From Bacteroidota bacterium (GTDB lineage: Bacteria > Bacteroidota > Bacteroidia > Bacteroidales > Lentimicrobiaceae), in NCBI GenBank assembly GCA_009773455.1, contig WSXU01000013.1, forward strand, positions 62,001-126,000: a stretch of 64,000 bases of DNA. The letters run 5' to 3'. A program made the position numbers and the translations under genes. Position 1 is the stretch's first letter. Each line of letters opens with the position of its first letter. The notes below the pieces were generated by a model, which had not been told where the DNA came from, searched no databases, and worked only from the letters and a program-made list of their open reading frames with translations. Shown in pieces: positions 41,096-51,443 of the stretch.

Positions 41096-41929
41096 TTATC
41101 TGAGAAGCCTGGCTCCATCTGTAATTGAACCTATCATAACTGCATAGCTTGTTCTGGCTTCGATATCACTGTCTGTGATCAGATGCAGATCTATCAATCC
41201 GTCAGACTGATAGCCGGTTCGCTGAAAATTATCTTCTGCCAGGCATAAACTCCATCCTTCGAGCCATGAGTTCAGGTTTTCAAGCTGGTTGATGTTGGAC
41301 CGATGATGAATCATCAGGTCCAGGTCGCTGGCTGGGCCGGCAGTTGCATTTTTTGTGCTGCCGATAAGATAGACTGCAACCACGCCAAACTTCTCCATAT
41401 TCATCTTCCGGCAAATGTGCTCTGCCATCTTTAAACGCCATTTCCAGTGCTGATCAGAATTCGTCTGCGACAGAACCTCCCCGCTACCATTTGTTGAACC
41501 GCTGCCAGAGCCCAGAGCTTTGAATGAATTCCGCAGTCGCTGCTGAAAGAGGTAATTGCCAACCCTGTCGGCAATCGTATTGAGTAGTTTCTGCTCTTCG
41601 GGCAGAAACTGGCTTCCGTTAAACTCCCTGATCAGCTGAAGGTACACCACACTTATTTCCCCGCTGACATTGTTATCAATTACTATCTCCGCCTTCTGAA
41701 TCCAGCCGGTTTCCCTGAAATCTTCACTGTGCCATTCTTTACCCTCAAAGTTTACCCGTATTTCACAGATGGTGCTGTACTGCCAGCCATGCGGCATCAA
41801 TCTGACCAATTCCCCGAAGAGCCGGTCGTTATCCAGATCATCAGCTGAAAGCAATTCATCAAGATTGTAAAGCGTGTTCAACTCCTTCTCACGCTCTTTT
41901 AACCTTTGAAGAACAATATTATTTATCAT
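41096..41929 (-). CDS. Sensor-like domain fused to a Pol-beta-type nucleotidyltransferase
   Basis: This 277-residue protein has two parts. Residues 1-145 look like a GAF-type sensory module (LNTLYNLDELLSADD, HGWQYSTICEIRV, LLNTIADRVGNYL). After a Ser/Gly-rich linker, residues 165-277 carry a minimal nucleotidyltransferase: LIGSTKNATAGPASDLDLMIHH (GSx..DxD) and a third Asp in LIDLHLI. This could be a ligand-controlled nucleotidyl transfer enzyme. Its target is unknown; the next gene is a phosphoesterase. Confidence 0.75.
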   Translation of the reverse strand: MINNIVLQRLKEREKELNTLYNLDELLSADDLDNDRLFGELVRLMPHGWQYSTICEIRVNFEGKEWHSEDFRETGWIQKAEIVIDNNVSGEISVVYLQLIREFNGSQFLPEEQKLLNTIADRVGNYLFQQRLRNSFKALGSGSGSTNGSGEVLSQTNSDQHWKWRLKMAEHICRKMNMEKFGVVAVYLIGSTKNATAGPASDLDLMIHHRSNINQLENLNSWLEGWSLCLAEDNFQRTGYQSDGLIDLHLITDSDIEARTSYAVMIGSITDGARLLR

Positions 41930-42036
41930 AAATGCTCCTTTTATTCAGTGCCGCGAATGCCAAACCTACCTCTTTCCTGAAGCAATATTGGCGGAAAAAT
42001 GATTTTAGATATCCGGGCGATTGATGAAATCCAAAC

Positions 42037-42068
42037 TTTCCTGCTAAATTAGCAAAATCTTATCTTTG
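42037..42068 (+). promoter_or_regulatory. Candidate promoter of pdxA
   Basis: TATCTTTG (42061-42068) is an exact -7 match; TTTC (42037-42040), 20 nt upstream, is a near -33 match. The start at 42089 is about 20 nt downstream. Confidence 0.5.
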
Positions 42069-42088
42069 CCATCAAATAATCTCGAAGG

Positions 42089-43159
42089 ATGAACAGAACA
42101 ACCGATCACGATACAAGGCCGATTGTTGGCATCACACACGGTGATATCAACAGCATTAGCTACGAAATAATTATCAAGGCATTTGTCGATAACCGCATAT
42201 TTGAACTACTGACCCCTGTGGTTTATGGCTCATCAAAAATTGCATCCTATCATCGTAAAACTCTTAATGTCAGCGATTTCAGTTTTAATCTGATAAAACG
42301 AGCCGATACTGCAAACCCAAAACGTGCCAATATTGTAAACATTCACGATCAGGAAGTTAAAATTGACCTTGGAAAATCAACGGGAATTGCCGGAGAACTT
42401 GCTTTACTGGCATTGGAGGCTGCAACCGAAGATCTGAAGAAAAACTACATTGATGTTTTGGTAACAGCTCCCATCAACAAAAAGAACATCCAGTCAAAAG
42501 ACTTTCATTTTCCGGGTCATACCGAATACCTTGCCGATAAATTCGGGGTTACCGACTATCTGATGCTGATGGTCAGCAATAAACTCAGGATAGGGGTGAT
42601 AACCGGGCATATTCCGCTTAAAGAAGTTCTGAACCAATTGAATGAAGAGCTCATTCTCAGAAAAATAAAAATACTGAACCAGTCATTACTCCAGGATTTT
42701 GGAATCAGGAGTCCGCGAATAGCTATCCTGGGTCTGAATCCTCATGCAGGAGATGAAGGACTGATCGGAGAGGAAGAGGCCCGGATCATCAAACCTGCGA
42801 TTGACAAAGCCACTGAACTTGGCATGAGAGTCTTCGGCCCCTTCCCTGCCGATGGGTTTTTCGGATCCTCTACCTTCACCCAGTTTGATGGCATTCTTGC
42901 CATGTATCATGATCAGGGTATGCTGCCCTTTAAAGCCCTCTCTTTTGATTCCGGAGTCAATTTTACAGCAGGACTGCCCATCGTCAGAACATCACCTGCA
43001 CATGGAACAGCCTATGAAATTGCCGGCAAGGATCTGGCCTCACCCGATTCTTTCAGGGCCGCACTTTATCTTGCCTGCGATATCTTCTACAATCGTCAGG
43101 AATACAGGGCAATGGTTGAGAATCCGTTGCAGGCTGCAAAACAGGAAGCCGAGCATTAA
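42089..43159 (+). CDS. pdxA: 4-hydroxythreonine-4-phosphate dehydrogenase (PdxA)
   Basis: This 356-residue enzyme of pyridoxal-phosphate synthesis shows the PdxA signatures PGHTEYLADKF, TGHIPLKEV, GLNPHAGDEGLIGEEE, GPFPADGFFG, MYHDQGMLPFKAL and RTSPAHGTAYEIAG. The N-terminal loop reads THGDINSISYE rather than GDPAGIGPE, as I recall for Bacteroidota PdxA. It is 14 bp upstream of murF-alr, whose racemase half needs PLP. Confidence 0.9.
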   Translation: MNRTTDHDTRPIVGITHGDINSISYEIIIKAFVDNRIFELLTPVVYGSSKIASYHRKTLNVSDFSFNLIKRADTANPKRANIVNIHDQEVKIDLGKSTGIAGELALLALEAATEDLKKNYIDVLVTAPINKKNIQSKDFHFPGHTEYLADKFGVTDYLMLMVSNKLRIGVITGHIPLKEVLNQLNEELILRKIKILNQSLLQDFGIRSPRIAILGLNPHAGDEGLIGEEEARIIKPAIDKATELGMRVFGPFPADGFFGSSTFTQFDGILAMYHDQGMLPFKALSFDSGVNFTAGLPIVRTSPAHGTAYEIAGKDLASPDSFRAALYLACDIFYNRQEYRAMVENPLQAAKQEAEH

Positions 43160-43173
43160 ATTGAATCCGGATT

Positions 43174-45654
43174 ATGCAAAAGCAGGGGTATGCACTTGTA
43201 GAGATAGCACACATGACCGGTGGAACACTGGTTGGCAACCCCGGCAATACCCTGATTGAAGAATTGCTTACGGATAGCCGTAAACTTTCTTCTCCTGACC
43301 GGACTCTCTTCTTTGCAATAGTCACTGCCAGGGACAATGGCCACAAATACATCGGTGAGCTTTACAGAAAAGGAATCCGTTCTTTCTGTGTTTCTGAACC
43401 ACCTGAACGTATTATGCCTGATGCTGTATATATCCGGGTAAACAATACACTGGAAGCGCTTCAGAAACTGGCTTCGGCGCACCGTAGCTCATACAGCTAC
43501 CCGGTTATCGGGATCACCGGAAGTAATGGAAAGACCATAGTGAAAGAGTGGTTATTTCAACTGCTCTCACCTGAAAAAACCATCGTCAGAAGTCCGAAGA
43601 GTTATAATTCACAGATCGGCGTTCCCCTCTCGGTCTGGCAAATGAAAGAACTTCATAACCTCGGCCTGTTTGAAGCCGGCATTTCGCAGCCCGGCGAAAT
43701 GGACTATCTTGAAAAAATCATCAGGCCAACCATTGGCGTTTTTACCAATATCGGACATGCCCATGATCAGTATTTCAGTTCAACCGTTGAAAAGACACTT
43801 GAAAAGCTTAAACTATTCAGGGAATGTGAACTTCTCATATATTGTTCTGATCATCCTCTGATAAATGATTGTATTAAAGAATCAGGGTTCAGTAAATCCA
43901 AACTTTTCAGCTGGGGATTCCGGAATGATGCAGATTTCAGGATTACCTCAAAAACAGTGGTAAAGAACGGGACAATCATTCACGGTATATATCATGAAAA
44001 AGAATTGACTATTGAAATTCCGTTTACCGATGAAGCTTCAGTAGAAAACGCCATTCATTGCTGGGCCGTTATGTTGTCGTTTGGCTATGGCCCGGATGTT
44101 ACGGCCAGCCGTATGCACCGATTGACCCGGGTAGCCATGCGCCTGGAGATGAAAGAAGGCATTAACGGATGTTCTGTGATCAACGATGCCTATAGTTCTG
44201 ATCCTGATTCACTGGCCATAGCCCTCGATTTTCTGGTGCAGCAGAATCAGCATTCAAAAAGAACAGTAGTCCTGAGCGATATGCTCCAGAGTTCCACCGA
44301 TGAAGCCTCATTATATCATAACATTGCCGGATTGCTTTCCGACAAAGGCGTGAACAGGCTCATCGGCATAGGTCCGGTGATTACACGAAACAGTGGGTTC
44401 TTCAGAATGGAAAGCACTTTTTATAATTCGACCGGGGATTTTTTATCCTCATTCAGGTCCGCCTCTTTCAGAAACGAAAGCATACTTATAAAAGGAGCCC
44501 GCATTTTTGAATTTGAAAAGATCAACGATCTGCTGCAGCAGAAATCGCATGAAACTGTGCTTGAAGTGAACCTTAATGCCCTGGTGCATAATCTGAATTA
44601 TTACAGGTCCCTACTTAATCCCGGGACAAAACTGATGGCCATGGTTAAGGCCTTTTCTTACGGAAGCGGAAGTTTTGAAATAGCGAATGCACTTCAGTTT
44701 CACAGAGCGGATTACCTTGCTGTAGCTTATGCAGACGAAGGTGTGGAACTTCGGAAAGCCGGTATCAGTCTGCCGGTGATGGTCATGAATCCTGAAGAAA
44801 GCGGCATGGAAGCAATGCTGCAATATAACCTTGAACCTGAGATCTATAACTTCAGGACACTTCAGATGCTTGAAAAGGCCATTAAATCCTATAAGTCAGA
44901 TAACGACAGGCAGATACCTGTACATCTGAAGGTTGATACCGGAATGCACCGTCTTGGTTTTGAGCCGGCCGACATTGACAGTCTGTGTGAACGCATTAAA
45001 GCTACGCCCGGATTAATCATCCAATCTGTTTTCTCTCATCTGGTTGGAAGTGACGATCCTTCACTGGATGAATTTACCAGGCATCAGATAGAAATATTCA
45101 CTCAGATGGCTGAAAAACTGGAGAAAAATCTCGGATATGAGGTTTTATGGCATATTTTGAATTCTGCCGGGATTTCAAGGTTTCCCGAAGCCAGGTTCAG
45201 CATGGTCAGGTTGGGGATTTCCCTGTATGGCATTGCAGCGAATGAGCAGGAGCAGAAAATGCTTGAAACAGTCACCAGCTTAAAAACCAATATATCACAG
45301 ATAAAAACCATTGAAACCGGAGAAACTGTTGGCTACAGCAGAGCATGGCGGGCTTCCGGGGTCTCCACCATTGCCACCATTCCCATCGGATATGCCGATG
45401 GATTAAACAGAAGGCTTGGAAACGGCAATGGTAAAATGCTTGTGAACGGGCATCTGGTTCCTGTTGCCGGAAATATATGTATGGATATGACCATGCTCAA
45501 CATCACAGGAATAGAAGCATCAGAGGGTGATGAAGTTATCGTGTTCGGTGAAGGATTACCGATAACCGATCTGGCAGCAGCCATGGATACCATTCCCTAT
45601 GAAATTCTTACCGGAATATCACGACGGGTAAAAAGGGTCTACTTCCAGGAATAA
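43174..45654 (+). CDS. murF-alr: MurF-alanine racemase fusion
   Basis: This 826-residue protein fuses UDP-MurNAc-tripeptide:D-Ala-D-Ala ligase (about 1-450) with alanine racemase (about 460-826). MurF shows the ATP loop ITGSNGKT (114-121 region) and GLFEAGISQPGEM. Alr shows the PLP lysine in MAMVKAFSYGSG (near 490), HLKVDTGMHRLGF, and the second base region GYSRAWRA and GYADGLNRR. It makes D-Ala and adds the dipeptide to the peptidoglycan precursor. The fusion is known in Bacteroidota. Confidence 0.95.
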   Translation: MQKQGYALVEIAHMTGGTLVGNPGNTLIEELLTDSRKLSSPDRTLFFAIVTARDNGHKYIGELYRKGIRSFCVSEPPERIMPDAVYIRVNNTLEALQKLASAHRSSYSYPVIGITGSNGKTIVKEWLFQLLSPEKTIVRSPKSYNSQIGVPLSVWQMKELHNLGLFEAGISQPGEMDYLEKIIRPTIGVFTNIGHAHDQYFSSTVEKTLEKLKLFRECELLIYCSDHPLINDCIKESGFSKSKLFSWGFRNDADFRITSKTVVKNGTIIHGIYHEKELTIEIPFTDEASVENAIHCWAVMLSFGYGPDVTASRMHRLTRVAMRLEMKEGINGCSVINDAYSSDPDSLAIALDFLVQQNQHSKRTVVLSDMLQSSTDEASLYHNIAGLLSDKGVNRLIGIGPVITRNSGFFRMESTFYNSTGDFLSSFRSASFRNESILIKGARIFEFEKINDLLQQKSHETVLEVNLNALVHNLNYYRSLLNPGTKLMAMVKAFSYGSGSFEIANALQFHRADYLAVAYADEGVELRKAGISLPVMVMNPEESGMEAMLQYNLEPEIYNFRTLQMLEKAIKSYKSDNDRQIPVHLKVDTGMHRLGFEPADIDSLCERIKATPGLIIQSVFSHLVGSDDPSLDEFTRHQIEIFTQMAEKLEKNLGYEVLWHILNSAGISRFPEARFSMVRLGISLYGIAANEQEQKMLETVTSLKTNISQIKTIETGETVGYSRAWRASGVSTIATIPIGYADGLNRRLGNGNGKMLVNGHLVPVAGNICMDMTMLNITGIEASEGDEVIVFGEGLPITDLAAAMDTIPYEILTGISRRVKRVYFQE

Positions 45655-45720
45655 TTATACTCTATAGCAAACACCAAGGGCATTTCTTAATAAAATTACC
45701 TGATACTACAGAACGGTTGC

Positions 45721-46449
45721 ATGAAAAAGTTATCTATCATCATTCCCGCCTACAATGAAGCAGCTACCATTCACCTGATACTGAACAGGATTCTTGAGGT
45801 TGAATTCAAATATGATATCGGATTCGAGATTATTGTGGTGAATGATTGTTCAAAGGATGGCACTGCGGAAGCACTGGTGGCTTATAAAAACGATCACCCC
45901 GGATTGAAAATGATCATACATAACCAGGAAACAAACCAGGGCAAAGGAGCAGCACTGCACAAAGGCATTGAACTTGCCACAGGAGATTTGCTGGTGATTC
46001 AGGATGCTGATCTGGAGTACGATCCCAAAGAATATAATCTTCTTTTAAAGCCTTTTATTGAAGGGGTAGCTGATGTTGTTTACGGATCGAGATTTAAGGG
46101 CATTGGCCCGCACCGGATACTTTTCTTCTGGCATTCAATCGGGAACCAATTCCTTACATTTCTGTCAAACATGTTCACTAACCTGAACCTGACCGATATG
46201 GAGACTTGTTATAAGATGTTCCGTGCTGATATTATTAAGAATGTGAGGCTTACTGAAACAAGGTTCGGTTTTGAGCCTGAAGTAACAGCACGTATTTCAC
46301 GGGTACCCGGCATACGGCTTTATGAAGTCGGTATATCCTATTACGGTCGCACCTACGAGGAAGGCAAGAAAATAGGTGCCCGTGACGGTTTCAGGGCCAT
46401 ATACTGTATACTCAAATATAACCTATTCGACAGGAGAACGTTCAAGTAG
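45721..46449 (+). CDS. GT2 glycosyltransferase (polyprenyl-phosphate sugar transferase type)
   Basis: This 242-residue cytoplasmic GT-A enzyme starts SIIPAYNEAATIHLIL, has VVNDCSKDGTAEAL, QGKGAALHKGIE, and the metal motif QDADLEYDP. It looks like DPM1-type dolichyl/polyprenyl-phosphate mannosyltransferases without membrane helices. Its product, a lipid-phosphate sugar, would be the donor for the GT-C membrane proteins encoded next to it. Confidence 0.85.
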   Translation: MKKLSIIIPAYNEAATIHLILNRILEVEFKYDIGFEIIVVNDCSKDGTAEALVAYKNDHPGLKMIIHNQETNQGKGAALHKGIELATGDLLVIQDADLEYDPKEYNLLLKPFIEGVADVVYGSRFKGIGPHRILFFWHSIGNQFLTFLSNMFTNLNLTDMETCYKMFRADIIKNVRLTETRFGFEPEVTARISRVPGIRLYEVGISYYGRTYEEGKKIGARDGFRAIYCILKYNLFDRRTFK

Positions 46450-46477
46450 TCTTCGCAAAATAAATAAACCTGACAGG

Positions 46478-48283
46478 ATGAAAAATGATTCAAAATGGTC
46501 GCTGTATACCTTCATTCTTCTTGCAAGTGCCATCGTTGCAATCAGATTTATATCTACCCCTTCAAGGGTATTAACCTGGGATGTTTTCGGTTATTATCTT
46601 TATCTGCCTGCGACTTTTATTTATGACGACCCTGGTCTGGCCAATACAGCATGGCTGGACAAAATTGTTGAAAAATACGAACCCTCCCCAACCCTCTACC
46701 AGCTCGTACCTGCAGCCGATGGTAACAGGGTGATAAAATACACTGCGGGTATGGCATTACTGTATTCCCCGTTTTTCTTCATCGCACACTGGATTGCCCC
46801 GCTATCAGGGTATCCTGCGGATGGATTCTCTCTTCCCTACCAGTTGATCGTCAGCTTGGGTGGTTTATTCTGGATTGTGCTCGGGATTTATGCTTTCCGG
46901 AAATTATTGCTGAAATTTTTTAACGATCAAACCACTTCAGTTATTCTGATCCTGATCATTGCGGGAACAAATTTCCTTCATCTGGCTGCTCTGGATGGTA
47001 CGTTACTGACGCATAATATCCTTTTCACCCTATACGCTTTTCTTCTGCTGTCAACCATTGAATGGCACGATAAGCCTTCTTTACGGGCAGCCCTCTTTAC
47101 CGGATTTCTGTGCGGCCTGATTGCACTGATCAGACCTTCCGAAGCAATCTGCTTCCTGATCCCGTTATTGTGGAACACAGGTACCAGAAAAGCAATAACT
47201 GATAAAATATCATTGTTGCGGAGCCATCCTCTTCATCCCCTTCTTGCGCTTTTCGGAGCATTGATAATAGGATCTGTTCAGCTTTTCTACTGGAAGAAAT
47301 TCACCGGAGAATGGTTTTTTTATTCATACGGAAATCCGGGAGAAGGCTTCAGGTTCTTTCCGCCTTACCTGGGTGAATTTCTTTTCAGCTTCAGGAAAGG
47401 CTGGCTCGTTTACACTCCTGTGATGATCGCCGTCCTGGCAGGTTTTATCAGTCTATATCGCCGGCACAGGGAAATCATGCCGGCCGTTGCAATTTTCTTT
47501 GTTCTTGATCTCTGGATTGTTTCCTCCTGGAGTTGCTGGTGGTATGCCGGGGGAAGTTTCAGCGCCAGGGCCATAGTCCCGGCTTACCTTGTGCTTGCTT
47601 TTCCTCTGGCATATCTTACACAAGCCATTACAGTTCATTGGCGCAGGATAGCACTGATCGTTGCCGGGTTACTGGTGTTGCTCAATTTATTTCAATCCTG
47701 GCAGTTTTATTCCGGGATCATCGACAAGGAACGCATGACCCGGGCTTATTATTCAGCAATCTTCGGAAAAACAAAGATTGACAACGAGAAACTTGACAAA
47801 CTCCTGCTGGTCGAGCGCAGCACCGGGAGCAGCGAAACCATCATACACCCTGAGAGATATTCAGGTCTGGTAGTTTTTGAAAACGACTCCACTTCTTTTG
47901 CCGATACCACAGGCGCTTTAAAATTAAGTCGGGAAAATCCTTTTGCACCCGGACCTGATATCCCATACAAGACCCTGACCAGTTCAGATCATGTCTGGAT
48001 CAGATCCGGTGTTGAAGTATTTCTTCCGGAAGGGTATTCGGGACCTCCCCCACTGCTTGTAACGGCATTCCATTTTCACGGACAGGCCTATAAATACAGG
48101 GCTGAAGCCATTCCGGAACCTGACCCGGCCAGAGGCATGTGGCACAAAATTGAGTATTGGTACCTTAGTCCGGAGGTCAGAACAAACCAGGATAATCTCA
48201 AAGTGTATGTTTGGCATAGTGGGGAAACCCCCGTGTTTGTAAGGAATCTCAGGGTAGAGAAGTTTGAATTGAAAAGTGAATAA
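46478..48283 (+). CDS. GT-C-like membrane glycosyltransferase with C-terminal module (copy 1)
   Basis: This 601-residue protein has about 10-12 membrane helices and then a soluble C-terminal part. An acidic motif in the first loop (TWDVFGYYLYLPATFIY) is placed like the catalytic Asp of GT-C/PMT-family enzymes. The C-terminal 130 residues end LKVYVWHSGETPVFVRN, a strand pattern shared with three other membrane proteins here. It is a paralog of the 52537 gene. The start at 46478 follows AGG; the longer frame overlaps the previous gene. Probably uses a lipid-phosphate sugar outside the membrane. Confidence 0.75.
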   Translation: MKNDSKWSLYTFILLASAIVAIRFISTPSRVLTWDVFGYYLYLPATFIYDDPGLANTAWLDKIVEKYEPSPTLYQLVPAADGNRVIKYTAGMALLYSPFFFIAHWIAPLSGYPADGFSLPYQLIVSLGGLFWIVLGIYAFRKLLLKFFNDQTTSVILILIIAGTNFLHLAALDGTLLTHNILFTLYAFLLLSTIEWHDKPSLRAALFTGFLCGLIALIRPSEAICFLIPLLWNTGTRKAITDKISLLRSHPLHPLLALFGALIIGSVQLFYWKKFTGEWFFYSYGNPGEGFRFFPPYLGEFLFSFRKGWLVYTPVMIAVLAGFISLYRRHREIMPAVAIFFVLDLWIVSSWSCWWYAGGSFSARAIVPAYLVLAFPLAYLTQAITVHWRRIALIVAGLLVLLNLFQSWQFYSGIIDKERMTRAYYSAIFGKTKIDNEKLDKLLLVERSTGSSETIIHPERYSGLVVFENDSTSFADTTGALKLSRENPFAPGPDIPYKTLTSSDHVWIRSGVEVFLPEGYSGPPPLLVTAFHFHGQAYKYRAEAIPEPDPARGMWHKIEYWYLSPEVRTNQDNLKVYVWHSGETPVFVRNLRVEKFELKSE

Positions 48284-48302
48284 AACCCGAAATGACTTAA
48301 TG

Positions 48303-51300
48303 TCAGGGGAACCTTACAGATACATAAAAATCGTCCACATAAAATACCGACCGGCTGTTCCCCCAGAAAAACACCCTGACCTCGTCATTCTCTATGACAC
48401 CTTCCGGAAAATAACCATAACAGGCAATATCCGACCATTTATCCGGTGTAACCTGCCAGGTGCCTGAACTTACAGAGGCAGCCTGTATGGGTTTTCCATC
48501 ACGTTGTTGCTGGATAAAAAGGGATGCTCCGGTGTAATCTCCGCAAACCTTTGCTTTTACATATACTTCAAAAGGTTTACCTGTCTGCATTGAGTGGGGG
48601 AGCCATTTATAGGAGTAACTGCCATGATTCAGGCTGTCGATGCGGTCAGAAAACCTTCCGCTTCGTGAATGGAGGCTGTCTATCGCCGTTGCATTACCAT
48701 TCCATCCAAAAACAGGTTTTTCAAAATCATTGAAGGATGAAAATCCATTGATGTCTGTACCTTCTGAAAAAATCATCAGACTACCGGATGCCCTATTTTG
48801 TTTTTCGATCAGTTCCGGCCAGCTGTTCCTGAAAGAGGCAACAGCCACATCAGGCAGCGGAGCATACAAACTGAGCAGGGCTATTTTTTCTGATTTAAGT
48901 TGTTCGATACATCCGATAAGATCACTCAGCCCTTTCTGATAAGTAAGGTTATGCAGAAAATAACTTCCTTTGAAACCCGCTTCCTTCAGTGATTCTACCA
49001 TTAATTGCCTGTCATCGGTATTACAAACCACCTGCGAGATGTGTGAATTGACCACATCCCGGGCAGCTGAACGGTACTTCTCCACCTTTTCCTGCCCGTA
49101 AGAAGAGTTAGGATCGAACTTGCTGAAAATCAGCAGGGCAAGCAACAGCCAAAAGACACAAACCATTATAATTCTGAATACTAAATGTTTATGTCTGAAA
49201 TGAAAAACAATCAGTATCGTGATCAGGATCAGTAAAACAAGGTACGAAATCAGGAATCCGATGAAAACAGACCTGTTGAAATAGGAAAAAGTGATCCTGT
49301 GTTTACCGGGATCGCAAATCACACTGACAAACATTTTATTGGAAACAAACGCAGGCGCTTCTTTGCCATCAATGGTTACTTTCCATCCCGGGTAGGAAGC
49401 CTGGAGCAGGGTTACAGCGACCTTGCCGCGGCAAGTCACGATGGCTTCTGCAAAGCCGGGATGAAACCCGGTTATCCGCACCGAATCATCCGGAGAGACT
49501 TGTAAAGAGCTGAAATCCTTCCTGAAATCATGCTTTTCAACAAAAAGGGCGGTTTGGTTGCCCATGGACGAAGCCAGACTGCCTTCACTAAAAGGCAGAA
49601 CCTGGTCCGACAAATAAACTATCTCGCTCTTGAGAACTGAACCGGCGAGTTCAGGTAGAGAATCGGCAAGCTGATCGTATCCGTTCAACCTGAATGAATT
49701 GTACCCTTCGAATGAAACCGTCTTGTTGAAAATATTGGTATTCTGCCAGATAACCGAGCTGGAGGCGTTTTTTTCCGTGTTGATTGAAACGGGCATCCCG
49801 CGAACCGGAAGCGGAAATCCGTCAGCCTTCTGCTTCAGAATATGATTGATTTCAAAAGGATCGATTCCGGCGGAAACAACGGTGTAATATGTATTAAACT
49901 GAACTGCAGCCAACATTTCAACCACAATCAGCACTGGTATATACCTGTACCCGGAACCGGACTTCCGGATAACAAGCAGCAGAAAGGCCAGAATGACAAC
50001 CATTTGTATTACCGCCTGAATTACAATGTGCTCATGCCGCGAAGGCTGCCGGAGCCAGTCGGCAAAGTCGCCGGCCGGTTTGAGAAATGAAAAACCCACA
50101 TGGTTCATAGCGACCAGCGAATTGGCCATCAGAGCAATTATTACTACTGAAAAAGCGCTGGCAATGATGATCAGCCGCTTTCTGTATAGCAACGGGTCCG
50201 ACAGATAAGATCCCAGCCCGGATGCAGCCGCCGGTATGATGGCAATGACTGCAAAAAAGACAAAGAAACTTGAATGCCTGAACAGGTTGAATAAGGGAAC
50301 GAAGTGATAGAGTATACCCCTGATAGGTGTGTATTTACCAAAGGATGCAAGCAGTGCAACCAGTCCGAAAACCAGAAAAATATTCAGCAGGAACTTTCTT
50401 CTCGAAAACAACACCAGTAAGAAAAAGAACAATACGATGAGTCCCGTATAAGCATTGTTCATTGAAATATCCGTATCATACCATCCAACATCTTTAACAG
50501 TAGCAAAAGGGAGCAGAAAGGAGATTGCTGAGCGGGGGGAAAAAGGCATAAACCAGGCATCTTCAATGCTCACACCACTCAGCCTGCCGACCTGCCCTGA
50601 GACCTGGAAAAAAGCTACGGTTATGACCAGAAGTGACAAAGCGGTTATAAGCAAAAGGATACCGTTGAGTTTCAGCAACTGCCACAATTCCCCTTTTTCT
50701 CCGGCTGAAAAATATCTGATGAAGTATACCACAAACACGGCAATCAGCAGGTAAATCAATATTGCCCATATGGCCTGATATCCACCGGTAACGAGCAGAA
50801 ATGTAAAAATGGCCGTACGGATCACATCCTGAAACTTACGTTCTTTCTGCAACCTGATAAAATAATACAGAACAAAAGGAGTCCAGGTTGCCGCTATGAT
50901 TCCGAACATCTCCTGCCCATGCCCGACGAAGAAACCTGACATCAGGTAGGCTGCCCCGGCGACAAACTGCGCTCTCCGGTCATCGGTAAAATGCCGCGAA
51001 AGTAAAAACATGCCCCATCCCGACAGGGAAATGTGGAGGATAAACAGCAAATGCAGGGTAAGATAGGAATAACCTGTGGTCAGTCCGATAATGAATGTTT
51101 CAGGATACCAGACCGAACGCAGATCGGCATGAATCGGATAACCACAATGTGTATATGGGTTCCAGAAGGGGAAAACTCCGTTTTGCAGACATTCACCCAC
51201 ATGGTAACGCCAGGGCAGATAACAGCCCAGCATATCCCACTTAAAGCCATTCTGAAGAAAAGCAACCTGCCAGTATGCCAGAATGGCCAGGGCAATAAAT

Positions 51301-51341
51301 GCCGGAAAAATAAAATTTACAGCCTGTTTTTTCTGAAGCAT
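48303..51341 (-). CDS. YfhO-like large membrane protein with C-terminal module
   Basis: This 1012-residue protein has roughly 14 membrane helices in total. Its first loop (GFKWDMLGCYLPWRY) and FWNPYTHCGYPIHAD place it in the YfhO/GT-C-like family linked to transfer of sugars to surface polymers. A periplasmic part follows after residue 550, then a last helix pair, and after residue 770 a soluble C-terminal region. It ends with VRVFFWGNSRSVFYVDDF, the same module as its neighbours. It is encoded opposite to both flanking paralogs. Confidence 0.8.
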   Translation of the reverse strand: MLQKKQAVNFIFPAFIALAILAYWQVAFLQNGFKWDMLGCYLPWRYHVGECLQNGVFPFWNPYTHCGYPIHADLRSVWYPETFIIGLTTGYSYLTLHLLFILHISLSGWGMFLLSRHFTDDRRAQFVAGAAYLMSGFFVGHGQEMFGIIAATWTPFVLYYFIRLQKERKFQDVIRTAIFTFLLVTGGYQAIWAILIYLLIAVFVVYFIRYFSAGEKGELWQLLKLNGILLLITALSLLVITVAFFQVSGQVGRLSGVSIEDAWFMPFSPRSAISFLLPFATVKDVGWYDTDISMNNAYTGLIVLFFFLLVLFSRRKFLLNIFLVFGLVALLASFGKYTPIRGILYHFVPLFNLFRHSSFFVFFAVIAIIPAAASGLGSYLSDPLLYRKRLIIIASAFSVVIIALMANSLVAMNHVGFSFLKPAGDFADWLRQPSRHEHIVIQAVIQMVVILAFLLLVIRKSGSGYRYIPVLIVVEMLAAVQFNTYYTVVSAGIDPFEINHILKQKADGFPLPVRGMPVSINTEKNASSSVIWQNTNIFNKTVSFEGYNSFRLNGYDQLADSLPELAGSVLKSEIVYLSDQVLPFSEGSLASSMGNQTALFVEKHDFRKDFSSLQVSPDDSVRITGFHPGFAEAIVTCRGKVAVTLLQASYPGWKVTIDGKEAPAFVSNKMFVSVICDPGKHRITFSYFNRSVFIGFLISYLVLLILITILIVFHFRHKHLVFRIIMVCVFWLLLALLIFSKFDPNSSYGQEKVEKYRSAARDVVNSHISQVVCNTDDRQLMVESLKEAGFKGSYFLHNLTYQKGLSDLIGCIEQLKSEKIALLSLYAPLPDVAVASFRNSWPELIEKQNRASGSLMIFSEGTDINGFSSFNDFEKPVFGWNGNATAIDSLHSRSGRFSDRIDSLNHGSYSYKWLPHSMQTGKPFEVYVKAKVCGDYTGASLFIQQQRDGKPIQAASVSSGTWQVTPDKWSDIACYGYFPEGVIENDEVRVFFWGNSRSVFYVDDFYVSVRFP

Positions 51342-51443
51342 ACTGCCTGAAAAGGATTGGTGAAGCGAATGTAAGGAGAAATTCGTGAATCATCCAGGGT
51401 AAAATATAGCTATCTTAGCCACTGCCAATGCAAAGTAACAGCT

